NCBI GenBank assembly: GCA_964374025.1
Contig: CAYJWU010000026.1
Coordinates: 1 to 11,275, forward strand
Direction of reading: 5' to 3'
DNA from: JBASTI01 sp964374025
GTDB lineage: Bacteria > Patescibacteriota > Minisyncoccia > Spechtbacterales > HO2-43-30
DNA: 11,275 nucleotides
The first letter of the stretch is position 1. Every line of letters begins with the position of its first letter. A model generated the notes under the pieces. The model did not search any database. It was given only the letters and a program-made list of their open reading frames with translations, and was not told where the DNA came from. The translations under genes were made by a program, and so were the position numbers. Below are positions 6,821 to 11,275 of the stretch, piece by piece.

Positions 6821-8527
6821 ATGGCTAAATATATTTTCGTTGCTGGCGGAGTGATGAGCGGAATCGGCAAAGGCATTGCCACCTCCTCTATAGGGGCAAT
6901 ACTCAAGGCTAGCGGCTATAATGTAACCGCAATAAAAATAGATCAGTATATAAATGTTGATGCTGGCACATTAAACCCCGTTGAACACGGGGAAGTTTTT
7001 GTAACAGATGATGGCACGGAGTGCGATCAGGACGTGGGAAATTACGAACGTTTTTTGGACCGCAACATATATTCGCAAAATTATATAACTACGGGGCGCG
7101 TGTACCAGGCAGTTATAAACCGCGAGAGAAATCTTGGCTATGGAGGAAAGACCGTTGAAGTCGTGCCGCATATTCCAGAAGAGGTGATACGGCGAATCAC
7201 GAAGGTTGCCAGGACGAGCAAGGCGGATTTTATTATGATAGAAATTGGCGGCACAGTAGGGGAGTATCAAAATATACTTTTTTTGGAAGCCGCAAGGATG
7301 ATGCGTTTGCGTCGCCCCAAGGACATTCTTTTTGTATTGGTCAGTTACCTACCCATACCAAAAATGACAGGCGAGATGAAGACAAAACCTACGCAGTACG
7401 CCGTACGCACGCTGAACTCCGCGGGAATTCAGCCCGATATTATCCTTGCTCGCGCCGAGGTGCCAATAGACGAGCCGCGCAAGAAAAAAATATCGGTCGC
7501 CTGCAATATGGCCCCCCAGGATGTCATTTCAGCGCCTGATATAGAAAGCATTTACGAAGTGCCTCTTAATTTTGAAAAGGGAAATCTTGGCAAACGGATA
7601 CTCTCTAAATTCAGGATGCGCGGAAGGTCTCCAGATCTAAGCGAGTGGGAAGAACTTGTTAAAAAAATTAAAACTTCGAGCGATATAGTAAAAATCGGTA
7701 TCGTAGGGAAATATTTTGAGACAGGAAATTTTGTGTTATCCGATTCCTACATTTCTGTCATTGAAGCCATAAAGCATGCCGCGTGGTTTCATAAGCGAAA
7801 GCCGGAGATCACATGGATTAACTCCGAGCATTACGAAAACTTTCCCGACTCGCTTTCGGAACTCAAAGAGTATGACGGAGTTATTGTGCCGGGAGGATTT
7901 GGCTCGCGAGGGGTTGAGGGAAAAATTGCCGCGGCTGGTTTTTGCCGAAGAAATAACATACCATTTCTCGGTCTATGCTACGGGATGCAGCTTCTAACCG
8001 TAGAATTCGCGCGCAATGTTTGCAATCTCGCGGGAGCAAATACTACCGAAATAGCTCGCAAAACTCCGCACCCTGTAATTGACGTAATGCCTGAACAAAA
8101 AATCAATATCCAAAAAAAGGACTTTGGCGCGACGATGCGACTTGGGGCATATCCATGCCGACTCAAGGCGAGGACCGTTGCGCATAAAGCATATAAAAAC
8201 TCTGACTTTGAGAAAAAAATCTTGCCCCGCGAAGCCTCCGGCGAAGTGGGGCTAGCCCCTCGAAGCCCAAAGGGCGAAGTGGGGGGCGATATTATAATTT
8301 CTGAAAGACATCGCCATCGCTATGAGCTGAACAATGAATATAGAAAAGCCCTTGAAGACAAGGGCATGGTGATGTCGGGAATAAATCCCGACCGAGATCT
8401 GGTTGAGATCGTTGAATTACCAAAATATAAATTTTATCTCGGGACCCAATTCCACCCAGAATTTAAGTCCCGCCCCCTCCGGCCACACCCGTTATTTTTA
8501 GCGTTTCTGAAGGCGGCTATCTCTTAG
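6821..8527 (+). CDS. pyrG: CTP synthase (glutamine-hydrolysing) with an in-frame palindromic insertion
   Basis: 568 aa. The amidoligase domain opens KYIFVAGGVMSGIGKGI (nucleotide-binding loop) and includes DQYINVDAGT, GEVFVTDDGTECDQDVGNYERF and IEIGGTVGE. The class I glutamine amidotransferase domain has PGGFGSRG (358-365), the nucleophile C386 in GLCYGMQ, and H545/E547 in QFHPEF. The enzyme makes CTP from UTP, ATP and glutamine in the cytosol. Residues about 469-488 (PREASGEVGLAPRSPKGEVG) are extra relative to the family and are encoded by two tandem palindromes. They sit just before the conserved ERHRHRYE, where usual enzymes have a short loop. I chose the ATG at 6821 because MAKYIFV is the standard N-terminus; a TTG 30 bp earlier would overlap rplI. 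No clear Shine-Dalgarno is present, and it is probably co-transcribed with rplI 10 bp upstream. A second, diverged pyrG 3' end lies at 9867-9965. Confidence 0.97.
   Translation: MAKYIFVAGGVMSGIGKGIATSSIGAILKASGYNVTAIKIDQYINVDAGTLNPVEHGEVFVTDDGTECDQDVGNYERFLDRNIYSQNYITTGRVYQAVINRERNLGYGGKTVEVVPHIPEEVIRRITKVARTSKADFIMIEIGGTVGEYQNILFLEAARMMRLRRPKDILFVLVSYLPIPKMTGEMKTKPTQYAVRTLNSAGIQPDIILARAEVPIDEPRKKKISVACNMAPQDVISAPDIESIYEVPLNFEKGNLGKRILSKFRMRGRSPDLSEWEELVKKIKTSSDIVKIGIVGKYFETGNFVLSDSYISVIEAIKHAAWFHKRKPEITWINSEHYENFPDSLSELKEYDGVIVPGGFGSRGVEGKIAAAGFCRRNNIPFLGLCYGMQLLTVEFARNVCNLAGANTTEIARKTPHPVIDVMPEQKINIQKKDFGATMRLGAYPCRLKARTVAHKAYKNSDFEKKILPREASGEVGLAPRSPKGEVGGDIIISERHRHRYELNNEYRKALEDKGMVMSGINPDRDLVEIVELPKYKFYLGTQFHPEFKSRPLRPHPLFLAFLKAAIS
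8225..8284. repeat. two tandem palindromic units inserted in pyrG
   Basis: Unit 1 (8225-8251) reads CCCC-GCGAAG-CC-TCC-GG-CGAAGT-GGGG. Unit 2 (8256-8284) reads CCCC-TCGAAG-CCC-AAA-GGG-CGAAGT-GGGG. They are joined by CTAG, so the junction is itself the palindrome GGGGCTAGCCCC. Each can fold into a hairpin with outer CCCC/GGGG and inner GCC/GGC pairs around a purine-rich internal loop. The total is 60 nt, exactly 20 codons, so the reading frame is kept. The GC-rich composition stands out from the surrounding sequence. Confidence 0.85.
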
Positions 8528-8597
8528 GGCAATGTTGACCTGGCGGATGGGGTTTACTACAACCGCTTAAACATCCCGGATCTGGAAACATAAGCAT
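8517..8597 (-). CDS. candidate 26-residue Cys/His/Pro-rich peptide
   Basis: A minus-strand mini-ORF with the start ATG at 8597 and the stop overlapping the end of pyrG in antisense by 11 bp. It encodes MLMFPDPGCLSGCSKPHPPG followed by QHCPKR: three Cys, two His and five Pro, a composition compatible with metal binding or a structured small peptide. The support is the ribosome-binding site: AAAGGAGGTAA (8613-8603) with AGGAGG eight bases from the ATG, a complete anti-16S match in a window where most genes have none. A leader running from the operator at 8715-8752 through the rpmA remnant would feed it. No family is recognised. Such a short ORF could be chance, so confidence is limited. Confidence 0.4.
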   Translation of the reverse strand: MLMFPDPGCLSGCSKPHPPGQHCPKR

Positions 8598-8616
8598 ACC
8601 TATTACCTCCTTTCTT

Positions 8617-8661
8617 TTAAGTTACTATATTAACAACCTTTGCAATTTTCCTAGTTTGCAT
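8617..8661 (-). pseudogene. remnant of the 3' end of a second rpmA copy
   Basis: The minus strand reads RKIAKVVNIVT-stop, matching the C-terminus KRIAKVVNIEP of the intact bL27 gene. A 23-bp block (8625-8647) is identical to 9970-9992, the end of the real rpmA. Upstream of it no further L27 sequence is visible. It is best read as a decayed rpmA tail that once faced pyrG, now separated from the pyrG stop by about 90 bp of unrelated sequence. Confidence 0.7.
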
Positions 8662-8714
8662 AATAGCATATCCAATAACTTCGCGCAATATTTTGGGCCG
8701 CGACACCAATAGTT

Positions 8715-8752
8715 TTTTACCATTTTAAGACGATCGTCTTAATTCGGTAAAA
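8715..8752. promoter_or_regulatory. operator palindrome, copy 1
   Basis: A 38-bp palindrome of the form TTTTACC-N4-TAAGACGATCGTCTTA-N4-GGTAAAA. Only the two N4 blocks break the symmetry. Read on the minus strand, TTACCG and TAAAAT lie 17 bp apart across the core, a possible promoter toward the 26-residue ORF. The same core occurs at 9040-9051 and 9767-9780, around the regulator gene, so it is probably the regulator's binding site (inference). Confidence 0.75.
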
Positions 8753-8820
8753 CTATTTAGCAAAGGTAATACAATACATTTTTGAAAAAAGCGCGAGGGA
8801 ATGACTCCTCGCGCGCAGAA
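8723..8820. repeat. 98-bp direct repeat, left copy
   Basis: Matches 9763-9860 at 96 of 98 positions with a constant offset of 1040 bp. It contains the right part of operator copy 1, an A/T-rich stretch and a minus-strand terminator hairpin. The two repeats enclose the 45-residue membrane protein gene and the PaaX-like regulator. Confidence 0.95.
8785..8814 (-). terminator. rho-independent terminator, minus strand (left repeat)
   Basis: The arms GCGCGAGG (8791-8798) and CCTCGCGC (8807-8814) enclose an 8-nt loop. On the minus strand the stem is followed by six U (complement of 8785-8790). It ends transcription from the small membrane-protein gene, whose stop codon is about 40 nt upstream. Confidence 0.85.
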
Positions 8821-8856
8821 GTGGTAATCCTATCTTCGATTTTATTTCTTCTGCCG

Positions 8857-8994
8857 TTATTCTTGCAACTCGTTTAAATTTTCCTGTAATGAGCGCCAAC
8901 TTTTTCTTAGCCGTTTAATGACAATATATGCCATTACAATTCCGAAAGCACCTATTGCAGCAAATACCGCCACAGCTACATACTCTATCGCCAT
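8857..8994 (-). CDS. 45-residue single-span membrane protein
   Basis: The start ATG at 8994 is preceded by AGGAGGTGG (9006-8998), with AGGAGG six bases from the start: a complete Shine-Dalgarno, rare in this window. The protein begins MAIEYVAVAVFAAIGAFGIV and continues MAYIVIKRLRKSWRSL then QENLNELQE. That gives a hydrophobic Gly/Ala-rich span (residues about 5-26), a basic juxtamembrane patch (KRLRKSWR, 27-34) and a short amphipathic, acidic tail. The basic patch predicts a cytoplasmic C-terminus. It is divergent from the PaaX-like regulator and shares an operator-bearing intergenic space with it; a good terminator follows. Its function is unknown. Candidates include a small membrane modulator, or a holin- or toxin-like peptide. 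No homolog is recognised. Confidence 0.7.
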   Translation of the reverse strand: MAIEYVAVAVFAAIGAFGIVMAYIVIKRLRKSWRSLQENLNELQE

Positions 8995-9028
8995 TTACCA
9001 CCTCCTCTAAATCTTGTTCTGTAGTTTT

Positions 9029-9062
9029 TTACCATTTTTAGACGATCGTCTTGAAATGGTAA
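9029..9062. promoter_or_regulatory. operator palindrome, copy 2, between the divergent genes
   Basis: TTACCATTT-tt-AGACGATCGTCT-tg-AAATGGTAA: 15 of 17 base pairs are symmetric. It overlaps the -35 box of the regulator's promoter and lies 23 bp upstream of the Shine-Dalgarno of the 45-residue ORF on the other strand. That position suits repression of both genes and autoregulation. Confidence 0.8.
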
Positions 9063-9079
9063 GGTATATGTGATACAGT
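9051..9079 (+). promoter_or_regulatory. promoter of the PaaX-like regulator gene
   Basis: TTGAAA (9051-9056), a 17-bp spacer and the extended -10 TGTGATACAGT with hexamer TACAGT (9074-9079). The -35 is embedded in the right arm of operator copy 2, so a repressor bound there would block RNA polymerase. Confidence 0.75.
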
Positions 9080-9112
9080 AAATCGATAATTGATGAATGT
9101 AAAAACGTAATC

Positions 9113-9748
9113 ATGGATCGGCAGACTCGTAAAAATATCGAGAAGGCCATTCTAATAAGTTTGGTCGGGGGCGCTGTTCTCATTTCTCCTATGGGCGGTA
9201 GGGTGGTTCTTGGATTTGCGCAATATTTTCTGCAGAAGTGGTGGAATAAAGATGGGTCATATATTCCTCCGGAGGCCGATCCAAGCCAGGTTCGAGAAAG
9301 TATTTACGACCTGAAACGTCGAGAGTATGTTCGCTGGAAATATGACAAAAAGAGAAGGGGTATTATCTTGGAACTGACAGCTAAAGGGAAAAGGACGTTC
9401 AACAGAAGGAACTTCGACGATATTTCAATACCCATTCCAAGAAAATGGGACGGTCGGTGGAGGTTCTTTCTTTTTGATATACCCGAGAAGAGGAGAACTT
9501 TTCGAAACGCACTGCGAGATAAACTTAAAAAGATCGGATTTTTTCAATTTCAAAAGAGTGTATGGATTTTTCCATTTGAATGCGCAAAAGAGCTGCAATA
9601 TATTTGTGAGTACTTAGGCATACGACCATATACAATTGCTTTTACGGCCAAAATAGATAATGATAGAATACTGAGGCGATATTTTATGAAGAATGGTATC
9701 CTGCTTCGGTATCATGTTTCGTTGCGCGATAAGGGTATACGCTATTAG
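9113..9748 (+). CDS. PaaX-type winged-helix regulator with a Cas2-like C-terminal domain
   Basis: 211 aa. A hydrophobic helix (residues 11-36) precedes a winged-helix-like region. VRESIYDLKRREYVRWKYDK (60-79) fits a recognition helix and following strand, and RRGIILELTAKGKRTF (81-96) fits the wing. From 110 on, the sequence WRFFLFDIPEKRRTFRNALR, then DKLKKIGFFQFQKSVWIFPF and YTIAFTAKI, matches the ferredoxin-like domain shared by the PaaX middle region and Cas2. D122 sits where Cas2 has its first-strand Asp. Proteins like this in CPR genomes are often labelled Cas2, but the fused winged helix and the absence of Cas1 or any array here favour a transcription regulator. Three palindromes with a common core surround the gene and one covers its own -35, implying autoregulation and control of the divergent small membrane protein. 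No Shine-Dalgarno precedes the ATG. The ligand is unknown. Confidence 0.8.
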   Translation: MDRQTRKNIEKAILISLVGGAVLISPMGGRVVLGFAQYFLQKWWNKDGSYIPPEADPSQVRESIYDLKRREYVRWKYDKKRRGIILELTAKGKRTFNRRNFDDISIPIPRKWDGRWRFFLFDIPEKRRTFRNALRDKLKKIGFFQFQKSVWIFPFECAKELQYICEYLGIRPYTIAFTAKIDNDRILRRYFMKNGILLRYHVSLRDKGIRY

Positions 9749-9762
9749 GGAATGTTTTGCTT

Positions 9763-9860
9763 TTTTAAGACGATCGTCTTAATTCGGTAAAACTATTTAG
9801 CAAAGGTAATAAAATATATTTTTGAAAAAAGCGCGAGGGAATGACTCCTCGCGCGCAGAA
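9763..9860. repeat. 98-bp direct repeat, right copy, with operator copy 3
   Basis: 96 of 98 positions match 8723-8820. The core AAGACGATCGTCTT (9767-9780) and the right arm GGTAAAA (9786-9792) are kept, but the left outer arm (9755-9761, TTTTGCT) has lost the TTTTACC half. It is therefore probably a weaker or vestigial operator. It starts 15 bp after the regulator's stop codon. Confidence 0.95.
9825..9854 (-). terminator. rho-independent terminator, minus strand (right repeat)
   Basis: The same GCGCGAGG/CCTCGCGC hairpin (arms 9831-9838 and 9847-9854), followed on the minus strand by six U (complement of 9825-9830). Placed about 110 bp after the rpmA stop, it would end bL27 transcription that runs through the pyrG remnant. 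Confidence 0.8.
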
Positions 9861-9866
9861 CTCGGC

Positions 9867-9965
9867 AAGTTTTATTTGCCCATTCAATCCCATCCGGAAT
9901 TTAAGTCCCGCCCCCTTCGTCCCAATCCGTTGTTTTCAGCGTTTGTGAAGGCAGCGGTTTCCTAG
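9867..9965 (+). pseudogene. 3' remnant of a second, diverged pyrG
   Basis: Translates as KFYLPIQSHPEFKSRPLRPN then PLFSAFVKAAVS-stop, matching the last 32 residues of the intact CTP synthase (KFYLGTQFHPEFKSRPLRPH...). Over the last 95 nt I count 72 identities (about 76%), with many synonymous changes. It is therefore not a recent copy. The rest of the gene is absent; homology starts right after the right 98-bp repeat. Its stop codon overlaps the rpmA stop through CTAG, so this is probably the original pyrG neighbour of this rpmA. Confidence 0.88.
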
Positions 9966-10237
9966 GGTTCTATATTAACAACCTTTGCAATTCTCTTCTT
10001 GCCATCGAAGCGGATTTTCTTTATAGTTTTAAAGATGACCCTGCCTTCCTTTGCCGCGTATAGCGTGTCATCCGCGCCGCGGCGGACATTTGCGCCCGGG
10101 AGGAAGCGGGTGCCTCGCTGGCGCACCAAAATATTGCCCGCTTTCGCGAGTTCTCCGGCGTAAAGCTTTACACCTAATCTTTTTGAAATTGAGTCGCGGC
10201 CAAGTTTAGTAGACCCAGCCGCTTTAGTTTTTGCCAT
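9962..10237 (-). CDS. rpmA: large ribosomal subunit protein bL27
   Basis: 91 aa. MAKTKAAGSTKLGRDSISKR, LGVKLYAGE, GNILVRQRGTRFLPGANVRR and DDTLYAAKEGRVIF follow the L27 consensus throughout. The flexible N-terminal tail, which reaches toward the peptidyl transferase centre, is in the mature-type form with no cleaved leader. It is convergent with the pyrG remnant, sharing CTAG at the stop codons, and is probably terminated at 9825-9854. There is no Shine-Dalgarno before the ATG. A palindromic element begins 8 bp upstream of the start, so the promoter must lie in that element or be absent. rplU (bL21), the common partner gene, is not adjacent. Confidence 0.95.
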   Translation of the reverse strand: MAKTKAAGSTKLGRDSISKRLGVKLYAGELAKAGNILVRQRGTRFLPGANVRRGADDTLYAAKEGRVIFKTIKKIRFDGKKRIAKVVNIEP

Positions 10238-10245
10238 GTCTAGAT

Positions 10246-10330
10246 TGCGATGCTAATATACGAATTCATACCAATAATACGAATAGCCCTTATTAGTATG
10301 ATTCGCATGCATTAGTATATTGGCATCGCA
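10246..10330. repeat. 85-bp palindromic element filling the rpmA/10336 intergenic space (long copy)
   Basis: Terminal inverted repeats TGCGATGCTAATATA (10246-10260) and TATATTGGCATCGCA (10316-10330) agree at 14 of 15 positions. Inside, ATACGAAT-like words recur on both strands. It aligns end to end with 1960-2008, which lacks 34 internal nt. It takes up 85 of the 98 bp between the divergent start codons. A TATATT box lies near each end facing outward, with only weak -35 matches (TTAGTA 17 bp upstream on the plus strand), so it may supply promoters for both genes (inference). Confidence 0.88.
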
Positions 10331-10335
10331 TTGTT

Positions 10336-10719
10336 ATGTTTGAAAAAATTACAAAACTAATAAAACAGAATGAATCCGAACTCGTGCTTTTGCTCGGCGT
10401 GATTCTGATTTCCATCATCAGTTTCGCCGCCGGTCGCCTGCTAGCTCCCGGGCAAGATGTGCGGCCAATTAGTATTGAGCGTCTGGCACCGGCATCTTCT
10501 AATTCTGCCTTCAATAGTATCATAAGCGATGATGCCGCGCAAGTCCTTGCCGGTAGAACAGCCGGCAAATTTGTCGCAAGCAAAAATTCAACAAAATACC
10601 ATCTTCCCGACTGCACTGGCGCAAAGAGAATAGCCGAGCACAACAAAATCTGGTTCAACTCCCGCGAAGAAGCCGAATCGCTCGGCTACCAGCCCGCCTC
10701 CAACTGCCCTGGGTTATAG
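10336..10719 (+). CDS. membrane-anchored protein with Ada-like metal-binding C-terminal domain
   Basis: 127 aa. A charged cytoplasmic start is followed by one membrane span (residues about 16-36), a low-complexity linker (37-73), and a compact domain at 74-127. That domain reads GKFVASKNSTKYHLPDCTGA then KRIAEHNKIWFNSREEAESL and GYQPASNC. This matches the small domain related to the Ada N-terminal zinc module that is often appended to secreted nucleases and competence-type proteins, with H87, C91 and C125 as candidate ligands. With this topology the domain would lie outside the cytoplasmic membrane. Its role is not established; binding metal or DNA at the surface is inference. The ATG is six bases after the palindromic element, and there is no Shine-Dalgarno. 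Confidence 0.8.
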   Translation: MFEKITKLIKQNESELVLLLGVILISIISFAAGRLLAPGQDVRPISIERLAPASSNSAFNSIISDDAAQVLAGRTAGKFVASKNSTKYHLPDCTGAKRIAEHNKIWFNSREEAESLGYQPASNCPGL

Positions 10720-10748
10720 TTGCCAAGGTTCTAAAAGTGTGATACAAT
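10720..10748 (+). promoter_or_regulatory. promoter of the multi-pass membrane protein gene
   Basis: TTGCCA (10720-10725), a 17-bp spacer, then the extended -10 TGTGATACAAT with hexamer TACAAT at 10743-10748. The expected start is near 10755, giving a leader of about 30 nt with an AGGTGG ribosome-binding site. It begins immediately after the stop of the preceding gene. Confidence 0.78.
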
Positions 10749-10785
10749 ATAGGCGGAAAGAATTGGTGCGAAGTAGGTGGTCGCG

Positions 10786-11262
10786 ATGGTCGGACTGGAT
10801 TCTGTCGTATTTTCATTGGAATTTGTTCTCGCGTACATTTTTGATTCAATAGCCGCGACGATATTCTTGCATCACTCAGACGTACCTTTACATACTACTT
10901 TCCCCGTCATGTTGATAAGCACATACGTAAGTATGTATATGATTTACAGCGGCATATGGAAAGCAATTGGCGTTTTACTGCCACGCCCACCGCGCGCATT
11001 CCGGATAGGCGTATTTTCTAGCATAGGCAAAAAGATAAGATCCATTGGGTTATATGTTGCCGAAAAGCATCCCCTGGTAATCTTTATCGTTTTTGTTTTG
11101 GTGCCCGTGCCTCACTTTCCCTCCGCGATAATAGTCGGCCTAAAGCTAGTAAAACCCAAAGGAGTTGTGCCCTTTCTAATTGTGATGAATTTCGTTCGGA
11201 CGGCCCTTGTTGTAACTTCCGTATACTATTTCCCCGCGCTGATCCAATTTAGGATACAATAA
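10786..11262 (+). CDS. small multi-pass membrane protein, family not recognised
   Basis: 158 aa from the ATG at 10786. This start is preferred over the GTG at 10777 because AGGTGG (10775-10780) sits five bases upstream of the ATG and overlaps the GTG. About four hydrophobic segments are visible (residues about 5-25, 33-58, 91-109 and 128-150), with a basic Arg/Lys loop between the second and third (PRPPRAFRIG ... GKKIRS). The segment VLVPVPHFPSAIIVGL followed by KGVVPFLIVMNFVRT loosely recalls the P-x-P...G motif and re-entrant helices of DedA/VTT-type proteins, but it is shorter and I do not assign it. It has its own promoter and probably forms a single-gene unit, with the stop 13 bases before the window ends. 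Confidence 0.75.
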   Translation: MVGLDSVVFSLEFVLAYIFDSIAATIFLHHSDVPLHTTFPVMLISTYVSMYMIYSGIWKAIGVLLPRPPRAFRIGVFSSIGKKIRSIGLYVAEKHPLVIFIVFVLVPVPHFPSAIIVGLKLVKPKGVVPFLIVMNFVRTALVVTSVYYFPALIQFRIQ

Positions 11263-11275
11263 GCCGAGCGTTTCG

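Noticed and set aside
8747..8775. Plus-strand promoter in the left 98-bp repeat (TACAAT at 8770)
   Set aside because: The -10 is good, but the sequence 17 bp upstream (GTAAAA) is not a -35 box, and transcription would run straight into the hairpin.
9113..9748. Cas2 nuclease of a CRISPR system
   Set aside because: The C-terminal half has a Cas2-like fold, but it is fused to a winged-helix region, no cas1 or other cas gene is present, and no repeat-spacer array exists in the window.
9749..9780. Plus-strand terminator for the regulator gene at the T-run before operator copy 3
   Set aside because: The T-run precedes the palindrome instead of following it, and no stem lies upstream of it.
8715..9792. 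The three AAGACGATCGTCTT palindromes as a CRISPR array
   Set aside because: Spacing is hundreds of bases and irregular, the copies differ in their outer arms, and they sit at promoter positions.
8723..9860. Insertion sequence bounded by the 98-bp repeats
   Set aside because: The repeats are direct, not inverted, and no transposase or integrase is encoded between them.

Overview
The window looks like a scaffold from a Candidate Phyla Radiation bacterium (Patescibacteria, most likely a Parcubacteria-like lineage). This is inferred from compact genes with tiny or overlapping spacers, mostly weak or absent Shine-Dalgarno sequences, a CPR-style Ada-like Cys/His tail protein, a CPR-style PaaX/Cas2-like regulator, and small zinc-ribbon and membrane proteins. 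Bacterial-type L9 and L27 are present. No marker gene that would fix the phylum is in the window. Two runs of exactly 100 N (3151-3250 and 4776-4875) are scaffold gaps, and both interrupt genes.

Layout. 1-372: a promoter, a 61-residue zinc-ribbon protein and two terminators. 373-1673: a Rieske non-heme iron oxygenase on the minus strand, with back-to-back promoters separating it from the next unit. 1674-6349 (+): an envelope unit of an O-antigen ligase/polymerase-like membrane protein, a family 2 glycosyltransferase, a LytR-CpsA-Psr transferase and an S41 C-terminal processing protease. The last three are overlapping or nearly abutting. 6364-8527 (+): ribosomal protein bL9, with its own promoter inside the end of the protease gene, then CTP synthase. 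8528-9966: an unusual accessory module. 9962-10237 (-): ribosomal protein bL27. 10336-11262 (+): an anchored protein with an Ada-like metal-binding tail and a small multi-pass membrane protein.

The accessory module is the most interesting part. A PaaX-type winged-helix regulator with a Cas2-like C-terminal fold (9113-9748) is surrounded by three copies of a palindrome with core AAGACGATCGTCTT. One copy covers the -35 box of the regulator's own promoter and lies between it and a divergent 45-residue single-span membrane protein (8857-8994) that has a perfect Shine-Dalgarno. The other two copies lie in 98-bp direct repeats (96/98 identical) that also carry a minus-strand terminator. A second minus-strand mini-ORF (26 residues, Cys/His/Pro rich) also has a perfect Shine-Dalgarno. 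The module is bounded by a decayed rpmA 3' end on the left and a decayed, about 76% identical pyrG 3' end on the right. The convergent pyrG/rpmA junction therefore exists twice in diverged form, which points to insertion by recombination with foreign DNA.

Two other repeat systems stand out. A palindromic element with ends GCGATGCYAATAT occurs as an 85-bp copy filling the rpmA/10336 intergenic space and as a 49-bp internally deleted copy read in frame through the O-antigen ligase gene. A pair of tandem 27- and 29-nt palindromes forms a 20-codon in-frame insertion in CTP synthase. Both resemble in behaviour the Rickettsia palindromic elements that insert into coding sequence.
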